From Pseudomonas sp. LS-2 (lineage in GTDB: Bacteria > Pseudomonadota > Gammaproteobacteria > Pseudomonadales > Pseudomonadaceae): a stretch of DNA of 64,000 nt. The DNA is taken from NCBI RefSeq assembly GCF_003605735.1, contig NZ_QXTJ01000023.1, forward strand, positions 65,157 through 129,156, in the 5' to 3' direction. Under the pieces are notes generated by a model. It saw only the letters and a list, made by a program, of their open reading frames with translations, was not told the DNA's origin and made no database searches. The position numbers and the translations under genes are program-made. Positions 30,812 to 38,740 of the stretch are shown piece after piece. How positions within the stretch are numbered: position 1 is the stretch's first letter; each line of letters starts with the position of its first letter.

Positions 30812-31405
30812 ATGACCGCTATTACTATTACCGATGCCGCCCACGATTACCTGGCCGATCTGCTGCAAAAGCAGAACACCCCCGGCATCGGCATCCGCGT
30901 GTTTATTACCCAGCCTGGCACCCAATACGCTGAAACCTGCATTGCTTACTGCAAGCCGGGCGAAGAAAAGCCGGAAGACAAGGCCATCGGCCTGAAGAGC
31001 TTCACGGCCTGGATCGACTCCTTCAGCGAGGCGTTCCTGGATGACGCGGTGGTCGATTACGCCACCGACCGCATGGGCGGTCAGCTCACCATCAAGGCGC
31101 CGAACGCCAAAGTGCCGATGGTCAATGCCGACAGTCCGATCAACGAGCGTATCAATTACTACCTGCAGACCGAGATCAATCCCGGCCTGGCGAGCCACGG
31201 CGGTCAGGTCACGCTGATCGATGTGGTCGAGGAAGATGAGGCGAACATCGCCGTTCTGCAATTTGGTGGCGGTTGTCAGGGTTGCGGTCAGGCTGACGTG
31301 ACGCTGAAGGAAGGCATCGAGCGTACGCTGCTTGAGCGCATTCCAGAGCTGTCCGGCGTGCGTGATGTGACGGACCATACTCAGAAAGAGAACGCGTACT
31401 ACTGA
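30812..31405 (+). CDS. nfuA: Fe-S cluster carrier protein NfuA
   Basis: A 197-residue NfuA. It combines an N-terminal degenerate A-type (HesB/IscA-like) domain ([27 protein letters not shown]) with a C-terminal Nfu domain, whose CxxC motif ([16 protein letters not shown]) binds a 4Fe-4S cluster at a dimer interface. It donates clusters to apoproteins and helps repair them under oxidative stress. ATG 30812 follows GAGGA; the frame upstream is open but has no such site. A strong terminator follows directly. Confidence 0.95.
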   Translation: MTAITITDAAHDYLADLLQKQNTPGIGIRVFITQPGTQYAETCIAYCKPGEEKPEDKAIGLKSFTAWIDSFSEAFLDDAVVDYATDRMGGQLTIKAPNAKVPMVNADSPINERINYYLQTEINPGLASHGGQVTLIDVVEEDEANIAVLQFGGGCQGCGQADVTLKEGIERTLLERIPELSGVRDVTDHTQKENAYY

Positions 31406-31426
31406 GCAGCGTTTTTGCCTGAAACG

Positions 31427-31455
31427 AAAAGCCCCGACTGGTTCGGGGCTTTTTG
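31427..31455 (+). terminator. Rho-independent terminator after nfuA
   Basis: Stem AAAAGCCCCGA / TCGGGGCTTTT with a CTGGT loop and a T-run. The A-run on the other side makes it potentially active for the convergent cobM operon too. Confidence 0.92.
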
Positions 31456-31489
31456 TTGTGCCGGATTTGGTGTTTGTGGGTATCCGTTT

Positions 31490-31520
31490 GATCGTTCCCA
31501 CGCGGAGCGTGGGAACGATC
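31490..31520. repeat. Perfect palindrome GATCGTTCCCACGC-GGA-GCGTGGGAACGATC
   Basis: Two 14-bp arms around a 3-nt loop. It is a compact version of the element at 22547-22651 and sits between convergent nfuA and cobM. Confidence 0.85.
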
Positions 31521-31544
31521 AGCATCCCAGCGCAGCGAAACCCA

Positions 31545-32291
31545 TCAGGGCCTGAACACATGCGCATGTCCGGCGCGGTACAGGGACGAGTCGCTGAACA
31601 CATCATTCCCCAGCACCCGGCCCACAAGGATCAGCGCAGTCCGTCTGAAACCCTTGGCACGAACCTTGTCCTCGATATCCGCCAGTGTCCCGACCACCCA
31701 GTCCTGATCCGGCCAACTGGCACGATGCACCACCGCAATCGGGCAATCCAGGCCGTAATGCGGCGTCAGTTCGGCGACGATTTTCCCCAGGTTGTTGACC
31801 CCCAGATGAATCGCCATCGTCGCCTTGTGCCGCGCCAGCTCACCAAGCTCTTCGCCTGCCGGCATGGCCGTCTTGTCGGCATAACGGGTCAGAATCACGC
31901 TCTGGGAAATGTCGGGCAACGTCAGCTCGGCGCCGAGCAACGCGGCACACGCGGCCGTCGCGGTGACCCCCGGAATGATCTCGAACGGGATGCCCAGTTC
32001 ACGCAGGCAGCGGATCTGCTCGCCGATCGCACCATACAGGCTCGGATCCCCGGAGTGCACGCGGGCCACGTCCTGGCCGTTTGCATGAGCGGATTTCATC
32101 AAGGCGATGATCTGTTCCAGGTGCAGTTCAGCGCTGTTGATCACTTCAAGCGCCTTATGCCCCTCAAGAACGGCCTCCGGCACGAGCGATCCGGCATAGA
32201 TGATCACCGGACAGCTGCGGATCAGGCGCTGGCCCTTGACGGTGATCAGGTCGGGATCGCCGGGGCCTGCGCCGATGAAGAAAACGGTCAT
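31545..32291 (-). CDS. cobM: Precorrin-4 C11-methyltransferase
   Basis: A 248-residue SAM-dependent tetrapyrrole methylase of the aerobic cobalamin pathway. It has the N-terminal FIGAGPGDPDLITVKG signature, the second family motif VARVHSGDPSLYGAI and the CobM-typical SVILTRYADKTAMP. It adds the C11 methyl to precorrin-4. It is the last gene of the cbtB-cbtA-cobE-cobM unit, separated from cobE by a REP-type inverted repeat. Its GGAG ribosome-binding site lies inside the palindrome TTGGAGCTCCAA, next to an 11-nt homopolymer. Confidence 0.94.
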   Translation of the reverse strand: MTVFFIGAGPGDPDLITVKGQRLIRSCPVIIYAGSLVPEAVLEGHKALEVINSAELHLEQIIALMKSAHANGQDVARVHSGDPSLYGAIGEQIRCLRELGIPFEIIPGVTATAACAALLGAELTLPDISQSVILTRYADKTAMPAGEELGELARHKATMAIHLGVNNLGKIVAELTPHYGLDCPIAVVHRASWPDQDWVVGTLADIEDKVRAKGFRRTALILVGRVLGNDVFSDSSLYRAGHAHVFRP

Positions 32292-32322
32292 TGGAGCTCC
32301 AAAAAAAAAAAGGACTGCACGA

Positions 32323-32413
32323 CTGTAGGAGCGCGCTTGCCCGCGATGACGATATATCTATAAAAGCCAGGCCGTCTGACACGACGCCATCGCGGGCAAG
32401 CGCGCTCCTACAG
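32323..32413. repeat. BIME of the CGCGGGCAAGCGCGCTCCTACA type
   Basis: Left arm CTGTAGGAGCGCGCTTGCCC and right arm GGGCAAGCGCGCTCCTACAG form an inverted pair around an AT-rich centre. The right arm runs into cobE and supplies its TAG stop. Confidence 0.88.
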
Positions 32414-32833
32414 GAGAGGCAGCACAGGGCTGGCCAGGGCGAACGTGGCTCGGGAGTTGGCGCGACGTTCAATCAGCAGCCTCGAATCTTTACCCGAGAG
32501 GCGCGATGCCATCGCCAGCGCCGCGCTTTCCGCCACGCCGTAACACCCGGTGTGGTCGAAGGCGATCTGCGATCGATGGGTCAATCGTGCTTCGAAGCCT
32601 GCCAACTGATCGGCGCTGAAAAAACCAAGCGGCAGTTGCAGTCGTTGTGCGACCTCCAGCAGACCGGCTTCGTCCGATTTGCTGTCGATAGAGGCCAGAG
32701 CGCTGATGTCGGACAGCGCCAGTTGACGCTCGAGCAGGCACACCTCGATCAAATCCGACAACACCGACGCGGGGCAGCCACGTTGGCAGCCCAGACCGAT
32801 CACCAGGACCGGTCGCTTGCCTGCTTCAGTCAT
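32408..32833 (-). CDS. cobE: Cobalamin biosynthesis protein CobE (CbiG C-terminal domain)
   Basis: A 141-residue stand-alone CobE/CbiG-C domain. The typical glycine-rich start is VLVIGLGCQRGCPASVLSDLI; later come SIDSKSDEAGLLEVAQRLQLP and the conserved GCYGVAESAALAM. CobE is an accessory protein of the aerobic pathway thought to act near precorrin methylation steps. Its start overlaps the cbtA stop (ATGA). Its last codons and TAG stop lie inside the right arm of a REP-type repeat. Confidence 0.9.
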   Translation of the reverse strand: MTEAGKRPVLVIGLGCQRGCPASVLSDLIEVCLLERQLALSDISALASIDSKSDEAGLLEVAQRLQLPLGFFSADQLAGFEARLTHRSQIAFDHTGCYGVAESAALAMASRLSGKDSRLLIERRANSRATFALASPVLPLL

Positions 32834-33549
32834 ACGGCGTGGTTCAGGCCATGCTCAGCGGATTGCCCTTCGTGACGACGGAACAGCCAGGCGCTGATCA
32901 GGCCCATCGCGATCCAGAACACGGCGTTGGTCAACTGCGAGGCGATCTTGAACTGAGCTTCCAGCGCCTCGGGCGCCAGGGCCGAGTGCACTGCCGGTTG
33001 CGGCGCGCCGACGATGTGCGGGATCACCAGAACCACCGCGCCCAGCACTTTGAGCAGCCCGTGACGCGCGAACACAATCAGCGCCAGCCCAACAGCCGTG
33101 GAGGCGGCGGTACTGGCCCACCAGATCTGCCGTTGGGTCAGATCGGCCGCTGCGGTGCCCGGCAGTTCAGGCGGCAGACCCAGGGTCGGCGCGAGGACGA
33201 ATACCGCATAACCGGCCAGACCCCACAGGGCGCCCTGGCGGATGCTATTGGGCGAGCGCAGGGTGTAGAGCGCTGCCAGCATCAGGGAAAAACCGACCGC
33301 GACCACCAGGTTGCCTCCCGTGGTGGACAGCACGCGCTGCCAGCCGTCTTCGGGCTCCCAGGCTTGTTCGTCATGGACATGCCCGGCCATGGCGCTTTCG
33401 GCATGTTCATGCTCGTGAGCGGCCGGGGCTTTTTCATAGGTTTCGGCCTGCAGGATCAGCGGCGCGACCCAGAAGCTTTGCAGCAGGGTCAGCAGCAGGG
33501 CTGCGAGCAGTCCGGTGAAACCGGCCGTTTGAGCGATTCGCTTGAACAT
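32830..33549 (-). CDS. cbtA: Cobalt transporter subunit CbtA
   Basis: A 239-residue membrane protein with about five hydrophobic segments and a histidine-rich periplasmic-type loop (HEHEHAESAMAGHVHDEQ), typical of CbtA, where it may bind cobalt. It follows cbtB by 11 nt and is co-transcribed with cobE and cobM behind a B12 riboswitch, the classic arrangement of the CbtAB cobalt uptake system. ATG 33549 (MFKRIA) is preferred to a start 21 nt upstream. Confidence 0.92.
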   Translation of the reverse strand: MFKRIAQTAGFTGLLAALLLTLLQSFWVAPLILQAETYEKAPAAHEHEHAESAMAGHVHDEQAWEPEDGWQRVLSTTGGNLVVAVGFSLMLAALYTLRSPNSIRQGALWGLAGYAVFVLAPTLGLPPELPGTAAADLTQRQIWWASTAASTAVGLALIVFARHGLLKVLGAVVLVIPHIVGAPQPAVHSALAPEALEAQFKIASQLTNAVFWIAMGLISAWLFRRHEGQSAEHGLNHAV

Positions 33550-33560
33550 GTCGGCAGGTC

Positions 33561-33746
33561 TCAGTGGCAAGGGAAAGCAGAACTGTGACGGGTGTCGTGC
33601 GCGGCGTTGTGCACCGCGTCGATGTGCGAGAAACCAGCGAAATAAACCAGGCAGGCGCCAAGAATCATCGCACTGATCGCTGCGGTGAGTCGTTGGGTCT
33701 GGGTGTTGACGTTGCTGGATGTCTGGCTGGTGGTGCTGATCGACAT
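33561..33746 (-). CDS. cbtB: Cobalt transporter subunit CbtB
   Basis: A 61-residue protein with a single transmembrane helix (ISAMILGACLVYFAGFS) followed by a histidine-rich C-terminus (HIDAVHNAAHDTRHSSAFPCH in sections), the CbtB hallmark. It partners CbtA in cobalt uptake. GAGGGAAG upstream of ATG 33746 fixes the start; the longer open frame upstream is riboswitch RNA, not protein. Confidence 0.92.
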   Translation of the reverse strand: MSISTTSQTSSNVNTQTQRLTAAISAMILGACLVYFAGFSHIDAVHNAAHDTRHSSAFPCH

Positions 33747-33860
33747 GGCGCTTCCCTCTGAAGTGTCAGCGGACGGGAAGGCGCAGGCAAACCACTGACG
33801 AGCGTCAGCAGTCAACTCAACAGCGCCCGCCCACCGCGGGTTTGTTATGTGTCGTTGTCG
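33747..33860 (-). promoter_or_regulatory. Expression platform of the cbtB riboswitch
   Basis: The segment between aptamer and cbtB start contains a short perfect hairpin CTGACG-AG-CGTCAG (plus-strand 33799-33812) and GC-rich complementary stretches near 33830. With no T-run, control is more likely through ribosome access or anti-terminator competition than a simple terminator; this is inference. Confidence 0.5.
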
Positions 33861-34058
33861 GGCCGGTCTCCGGGCTTGCGAGGGACACATGCAACCACAC
33901 ATGCCTACAAGAATCGCCTTCCCATATCGCTGACCGACACAGTGGATCTGACTCTTCACTCGCTTACCGTTGCGGGGGCAGCGCCGGACTTGCACACACC
34001 TAGAGGTCTGTACGCACCGGTTTCCCGTTTCACCCTGTGAAAGGCACCCGTAACAAGG
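33861..34058 (-). ncRNA. Cobalamin (B12) riboswitch aptamer upstream of cbtBA-cobEM
   Basis: Read on the minus strand it shows the conserved order GGTGCCTTTCACAGGGTGAAA, CGGGAA, GCTGCCCCCGCAACGGTAA, GATATGGGAAGGCG and the B12 box AGCCCGGAGACCGGCC. It should switch off cobalt uptake and corrin genes when adenosylcobalamin is plentiful. Confidence 0.93.
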
Positions 34059-34210
34059 CGTGTAGGAGACCACGACCTCAGGCGGCCGTCAATCTGCCGA
34101 GTGGCAACTCTGTACGCCCCCGTATCGAACAACGATAGCCAAGGCTGTGATTAACGACCTGTCTGCGCCGATAACGACAAACTGTCCTGCGGTCACTTGC
34201 ATGCCCGGAT

Positions 34211-34246
34211 ATATCGAATATAACTATAGCCATATCGATTATCGAT
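34211..34246. promoter_or_regulatory. Candidate operator with repeated ATCGA motifs before the oxidase operon
   Basis: It contains ATATCGAATA, then ATCGAT-T-ATCGAT 12-31 nt before the oxidase start. The A/T-rich setting and symmetry suggest promoter and regulator binding, perhaps for the IclR protein encoded at the end of the operon. Confidence 0.4.
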
Positions 34247-34257
34247 ACAGGTGAATC

Positions 34258-35568
34258 TTGAAATCCACGCCCGATCTCTACAGTTGCCTCTGGCAAGAAC
34301 GCTCCGCGGCGCCGTCCTTCGCCTCGATCCTCCCGACACGGGCCCGTTGCGTGGTGATCGGTGCGGGCTATACCGGCTTGTCCACGGCGCTTGAGCTATC
34401 AGCCAGGTCAGGTGGAGGTGAGGAAGTCGTGGTGCTCGATGCCATGAACATCGGTGATGGTGCCTCGGGCCGCAACGGTGGGCAGGTGATTCCCGGCCTG
34501 AAATTGAACCCCGATGAACTGGAACAGCGCTTCGGTCAGCAAAAAGGCGCGGTGCTGGCAGATCTGGTGGGCGGGGCTGCAACCCATGTATTCAACCTGA
34601 TTCAACGTCTGGGGATCGAGTGTGGTGCGCGTCAGGACGGCTGGATCCAGGCCGCTCATCACGAAGCGGCTCTTGATGGATTGCTTGATCGCGCCATTCA
34701 ATGGCAATCCCGTGGCGCCGACGTGCAAATGCTCGACGCCGCCCAGACCACCAGACTGCTGGGCACGCCAATCTATAGAGGCGCCTTGCTGGATCGACGG
34801 GCGGGCCAGTTGCAGCCTTACGAGTACGTCCACGGCCTGGCTGCGGCGGCACGTCAGCGCGGGGTACGAATCTTTGAGCAATGCGCAGCCCTGCAATTGC
34901 GCCGTAACGAAAGCGGCTGGACCGTCAGCACCGCCACTGGCGAGATTCGCGCGCAGCAGGTGGTCATTGCCACCAATGCCTATTCGTCGCCGTTACTGCC
35001 AGCATTGCCGCACACCTACGTTACCTTGTGGAGCTTGCAGGCGGCCACCGCGCCGCTGTCTTCCGAACTGCTGGAACAGGTGTTGCCGGGGGGGCTGCCG
35101 GTTTCCGATACGTTCCGGGTGTTGCGGTACTTTCGTCGCACTACGGACGGCCGTTTCGTGCTGGGCACCCGTGGCGCGTTTCGCGACGCGCTGAATATCA
35201 ACGACATGGCGCGGGTGCGGTCCGAGATGCTCGACATTTACCCGATGCTCGAAGGCGTGCCGATCACCCATTGCTGGTGTGGCAGGGTCGCGGTGCCCGC
35301 CGCCAGCATCCCGATGCTCAGTCAACCCGAGCCAGGCTTGACGGTCGCGCTGGGGTATTACGGGCGCGGTGTGGCGATGGCGACGCGCATGGGCGCGCTG
35401 GTCGCCGATCTGGTCAACGGGTTGCCTGCACACGAGAGTCCCTATCCGGTGACGCCGTTCAAGGCCATGCCCGCCGCGCCCTTGCACCGCAATGTGGCGC
35501 GGGTGGCGGCGAACGTCATGCGTTTCCAGGACCTGTTCGAGCGGCGGGTCAGAGGAGTTAAACGATGA
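34258..35568 (+). CDS. FAD-dependent amine oxidoreductase (DAO family, PuuB-like)
   Basis: A 436-residue flavoenzyme. It has the dinucleotide motif CVVIGAGYTGLSTALELS (residues about 31-48), the second FAD contact GASGRNGGQVIPG and the C-terminal GYYGRGVAMATRMGAL segment. This pattern is shared by gamma-glutamylputrescine oxidases and related D-amino-acid-oxidase-fold enzymes. It most likely oxidises an amine to an aldehyde taken on by the aldehyde dehydrogenase of the same operon. Translation appears to start at TTG 34258 just after AGGTGA. Its stop overlaps the permease start (ATGA). Confidence 0.87.
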   Translation: MKSTPDLYSCLWQERSAAPSFASILPTRARCVVIGAGYTGLSTALELSARSGGGEEVVVLDAMNIGDGASGRNGGQVIPGLKLNPDELEQRFGQQKGAVLADLVGGAATHVFNLIQRLGIECGARQDGWIQAAHHEAALDGLLDRAIQWQSRGADVQMLDAAQTTRLLGTPIYRGALLDRRAGQLQPYEYVHGLAAAARQRGVRIFEQCAALQLRRNESGWTVSTATGEIRAQQVVIATNAYSSPLLPALPHTYVTLWSLQAATAPLSSELLEQVLPGGLPVSDTFRVLRYFRRTTDGRFVLGTRGAFRDALNINDMARVRSEMLDIYPMLEGVPITHCWCGRVAVPAASIPMLSQPEPGLTVALGYYGRGVAMATRMGALVADLVNGLPAHESPYPVTPFKAMPAAPLHRNVARVAANVMRFQDLFERRVRGVKR

Positions 35569-36479
35569 GTCGGATTCACGCCGAGGCCAGCGCAGACATG
35601 AGCGTGCCCGCCACAACAACGCCACGCCGTTCCCGGGCGAGGGTGTTCGATGCCTTGCTCAACCTGCCGGGCGGGCTGATCACCTGCACGCTGATTTTGT
35701 TTGCGCTCGGCCTGCTGCTGTACATGAGCGTGCGGGTCAACGATGGGCAGATCATCGGCTCGGCGTTCAGCTTCGACAACCTGTGGTCAGCGCTGACCGA
35801 TCCACTGACCCGGCTAGTGCTGCTGCGCTCCATCGTGCTGTCGGCCATTGTCACCATCGCAACGGTGGTGCTGGCGTTTCCAGTGGCGTATTTCCTGGCG
35901 TTCAGAGCCGGCCGGTGGCGCCATCTGCTGCTGTTTCTGGTCACGCTGCCGTTCTGGACCAGCTACCTGTTGCGGGTGTTCGCCTGGAAAATCGTGCTGG
36001 CTTACAACGGCGTGCTCAATTCAGCGCTGATGCAGCTAGGTGTGATCGATACGCCGCTCAATGGGCTGCTCAACACGCCGTCGACCGTTGTTGTGACCCT
36101 CGCTCACGCCTACGCCGCTTTCGCCGTGTTGCCGTTGTACATCTGCCTGCAAGGCCTGCCGAAAAACCTGTTCGAGGCGGCAGCCGATCTTGGCGCCAGA
36201 CCGTACCAGGGCTTTTTCCGAGTGGTATTGCCGCTGTCGGTGCCGGGCGTGCTCTCGGCGGCGCTGGTGGTGTTCGTGCCCACCGTGGGTGATTACGTAA
36301 CGCCGGCTCTGGTCGGCGGGCCCAACAGCTCGATGATCGGCACCTTGATCCAGGCGCAGTTCGGCAAGGCCAACGATTGGCCCGCCGGTGCAGCGCTGGC
36401 GGTCATAAGCATGATTGCCATCGCGATCGTCGTGGTGGTGGCGCGTTGGATCATCACTCGCTGGAGCACCCGCACATGA
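35565..36479 (+). CDS. ABC transporter permease, spermidine/putrescine type (PotB-like)
   Basis: A 304-residue inner-membrane permease with about six transmembrane helices and the EAA loop EAAADLGARPYQGFFRVVLPLS that contacts the ATPase. VPTVGDYVTPALVGG is typical of PotB/PotH. It overlaps both neighbours by 4 nt, so it is tightly coupled to the oxidase and the second permease. Substrate is inferred to be a polyamine or related amine. Confidence 0.9.
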   Translation: MSRIHAEASADMSVPATTTPRRSRARVFDALLNLPGGLITCTLILFALGLLLYMSVRVNDGQIIGSAFSFDNLWSALTDPLTRLVLLRSIVLSAIVTIATVVLAFPVAYFLAFRAGRWRHLLLFLVTLPFWTSYLLRVFAWKIVLAYNGVLNSALMQLGVIDTPLNGLLNTPSTVVVTLAHAYAAFAVLPLYICLQGLPKNLFEAAADLGARPYQGFFRVVLPLSVPGVLSAALVVFVPTVGDYVTPALVGGPNSSMIGTLIQAQFGKANDWPAGAALAVISMIAIAIVVVVARWIITRWSTRT

Positions 36480-37285
36480 GCCGCTACTTCAGTCGCAATT
36501 GGTTGTTGGCGTACGTCGCAGCCTACCTGGTGTTCCTGTACCTGCCGACGCTGCTGATTCCGGTGTTTTCGTTCAACGATTCCATCGCGCCGGCATTCCC
36601 GCTCAAGGGCTTCACCTTGCAGTGGTATCAAAGCCTGATGGACGACCCGCGCCTGCGCAATGCCGCGCTGAACAGCCTGCTGGTGGCGAGCACTGCAGCA
36701 GCGATCGCCACGGCCGCGGGGTGCCTGATTGCCTACGCCGACCTGCGCCGCAGTTCACCGTTGGCTCGCAGTATTTCGCTGCTGGCGCGCCTGCCGATCC
36801 TGCTGCCCGGCGTCGTGCTGGGAATCGCGTTGCTGGTGGGGGTCAACCTGGTCGGGCCGGGCCCTTCGCTGGGGGCTATCGTCGTCGGCCATGTGTGTTT
36901 CTGCCTGCCAACCACGGTGGTGGTTATGCGCAGCCGCTTTGCGGCGTTTCCCCGCAGCCTCGAAGACGCCGCCATGGATCTGGGCGCAGACGAGTGGACG
37001 ACGTTTCGCCGGGTGGCCCTGCCACTCGCAATGCCAGGCCTGGTGTCGGCGTTCATGCTGGCGTTCATCACCTCGTTCGACGAGTTCATCGTCGCGTTCT
37101 TTCTGGTCGGTACCGAACCCACGTTGCCGATCTATATCTGGAGCCAACTGCGTTTTCCCAAGCAACTGCCGAGCGTGATGGCGCTCGGTACGGTGATCCT
37201 CGTGGTCTCCGTGATTCTGGCCGCAATCGCCGAGCATCTGCGTCGTCGCGGCACCCGTTCCTCTGCCAATTCCATAATGAAATAG
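36476..37285 (+). CDS. ABC transporter permease, spermidine/putrescine type (PotC-like)
   Basis: A 269-residue permease with about six helices. The EAA loop is EDAAMDLGADEWTTFRRVALPLA, and SFDEFIVAFFLVG is the PotC/PotI-type motif after it. ATG 36476 sits in an ATGA overlap with the stop of the first permease. It ends 12 nt before the binding-protein gene. Confidence 0.9.
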   Translation: MSRYFSRNWLLAYVAAYLVFLYLPTLLIPVFSFNDSIAPAFPLKGFTLQWYQSLMDDPRLRNAALNSLLVASTAAAIATAAGCLIAYADLRRSSPLARSISLLARLPILLPGVVLGIALLVGVNLVGPGPSLGAIVVGHVCFCLPTTVVVMRSRFAAFPRSLEDAAMDLGADEWTTFRRVALPLAMPGLVSAFMLAFITSFDEFIVAFFLVGTEPTLPIYIWSQLRFPKQLPSVMALGTVILVVSVILAAIAEHLRRRGTRSSANSIMK

Positions 37286-37297
37286 CTCGGAGGTCTC

Positions 37298-38383
37298 ATG
37301 AAAATCCGCATGACTGATTCACGCTCCTGGGTAATGGGGCTGGGCGCATTCGCCCTCGGCGTCACGCTGTTGCAGCAAGGGGCGCAGGCCGCCGACAGCG
37401 GCAAACTGACCTATTTCACATGGTCCGGTTATGAATTGCCGCAGTTCCACAGTGACTTCGAAAAGGCCCATGCCGGACAGGTGGATATTTCGGTGTTCGG
37501 CGATGACGACGACGCGCTGTCCAAGGCCCGTGCGGGGTTTCATCCGGACCTCGCACATCCTTGCTATGACAAGCTCGATCGCTGGAAGCAGGCGGGTCTT
37601 ATTCAGCCACTGGACCCCAAACGCCTGAAGAACTGGGACCAGATATTCCCAGTCTTGCAGAAGCTTCCCGGGATCGTCGATGCCGACGGCAAGGTCTGGA
37701 TGGTGCCTTGGGACTGGGGCAATACCTCAATCCTGTATCGCACCGACCTGGTGAAAAATCCTGAAGCTACCTGGAAAATGTTCTTCGATCCCGCCTCGCC
37801 ATACGCTGGGAAGATGGCGACGATCGACGCGGTTCACGACACGCCTTTGGTTGCGGCGCTGCTGGCAGGGGTCGATCCGTTCAAGACGATGGACGACAAA
37901 CAACTGGAAAAAGTCGGGGCGATGCTGCGCCAGCAACGGCCTTTGATGTCTTCCTACACCACTGACATGACATCGGTCGAACAGAGCCTGGCCAGCGGCG
38001 AGCTGGTCGCGGCCATGGCCTGGAACGCTTCGGCCACGGCGCTGAAGAAGCAGAACGTTCCAGTGGCTTTCATGAAACCCAAGGAAGGCATGCTGACCTG
38101 GGTCTGCGGCATGGTGATGCTCAAGGACGCCAAGCACGTGGACCTGGCGTACGACTTCATCAACGCGCGCATGAATCCGGATTCCGGGGCGAGTCTGATC
38201 AATGAGTACGGTTATGGCAGTGCCAGTCAGGCCGCCTTCAGGCAAGTCCCGGCGGCCAAGCTCGAAGAGCTGTCGCTGCCCAACGACCCGGAGACCATGC
38301 TGCGCGACACCGTGCTGACCAGGCCGATTCCGAGCAACGACGAACTGGCGAAGTTGTTCGAGCGGGTCAAGGCGGGCGGGTGA
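37298..38383 (+). CDS. Periplasmic polyamine-type solute-binding protein (PotD/PotF-like)
   Basis: A 361-residue secreted binding protein. The signal peptide ends QAA|DSGKLTYFTWSGY; the LTYFTWSGY start of the mature chain matches PotD/PotF/Spd-type binding proteins (YNWSDY in PotF). Aromatic and acidic residues expected around an amine ligand are visible (MVPWDWGNTSILYR). A strong GGAGG site precedes ATG 37298. It is separated from the cognate ATPase gene by three REP copies, which could keep binding-protein mRNA at higher levels than downstream mRNA. Confidence 0.9.
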   Translation: MKIRMTDSRSWVMGLGAFALGVTLLQQGAQAADSGKLTYFTWSGYELPQFHSDFEKAHAGQVDISVFGDDDDALSKARAGFHPDLAHPCYDKLDRWKQAGLIQPLDPKRLKNWDQIFPVLQKLPGIVDADGKVWMVPWDWGNTSILYRTDLVKNPEATWKMFFDPASPYAGKMATIDAVHDTPLVAALLAGVDPFKTMDDKQLEKVGAMLRQQRPLMSSYTTDMTSVEQSLASGELVAAMAWNASATALKKQNVPVAFMKPKEGMLTWVCGMVMLKDAKHVDLAYDFINARMNPDSGASLINEYGYGSASQAAFRQVPAAKLEELSLPNDPETMLRDTVLTRPIPSNDELAKLFERVKAGG

Positions 38384-38392
38384 GTCATGTCC

Positions 38393-38694
38393 TGCTGCAG
38401 CACGGCTTGCCGGCGGTGGCCCCCTAAAGATCGCTGCCGCCGGCGAGCCGGACTGCTACAGAAGTGTGTGGCTGCTCAGGGATTCGGCAACGCCCGCGCC
38501 CTGTAGCAGCACGGCTTGCCGGCGGTGGCGCCCTGAAGATCGCTGCCGCCGGCGAGCCGGACTGCTACAGAAGTGTGTGGCTGCTCAGAGGTTTGGCAAC
38601 GCCCGCGCCCTGTAGCAGCACGGCTTGCCGGCGGTGGCCCCCTGAAGATCGCTGCCGCCGGCAAACGGAACGACGCCCGGCCGGACTGCTACAG
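38393..38694. repeat. Triple tandem REP array within the ABC transporter operon
   Basis: Three copies start at about 38393, 38502 and 38611 with a 109-nt period. Each carries CACGGCTTGCCGGCGGTGGC, GATCGCTGCCGCCGG and GGACTGCTACAG as an inverted pair, with spacer GAAGTGTGTGGCTGCTCAG between copies. The third has the alternative right arm GGCAAACGGAACG...GCCCGGCCGG found also at 3.4 kb. Confidence 0.92.
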
Positions 38695-38740
38695 GGATGA
38701 GATGAGCAACGCAATAACCTTTTTTACGAGGATTTCGCCC

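Noticed and set aside
38393..38694. Regularly spaced repeats considered as a CRISPR array
   Set aside because: Units are about 109 nt, internally palindromic, with identical spacers and no cas genes. They match REP elements found singly elsewhere in the window.
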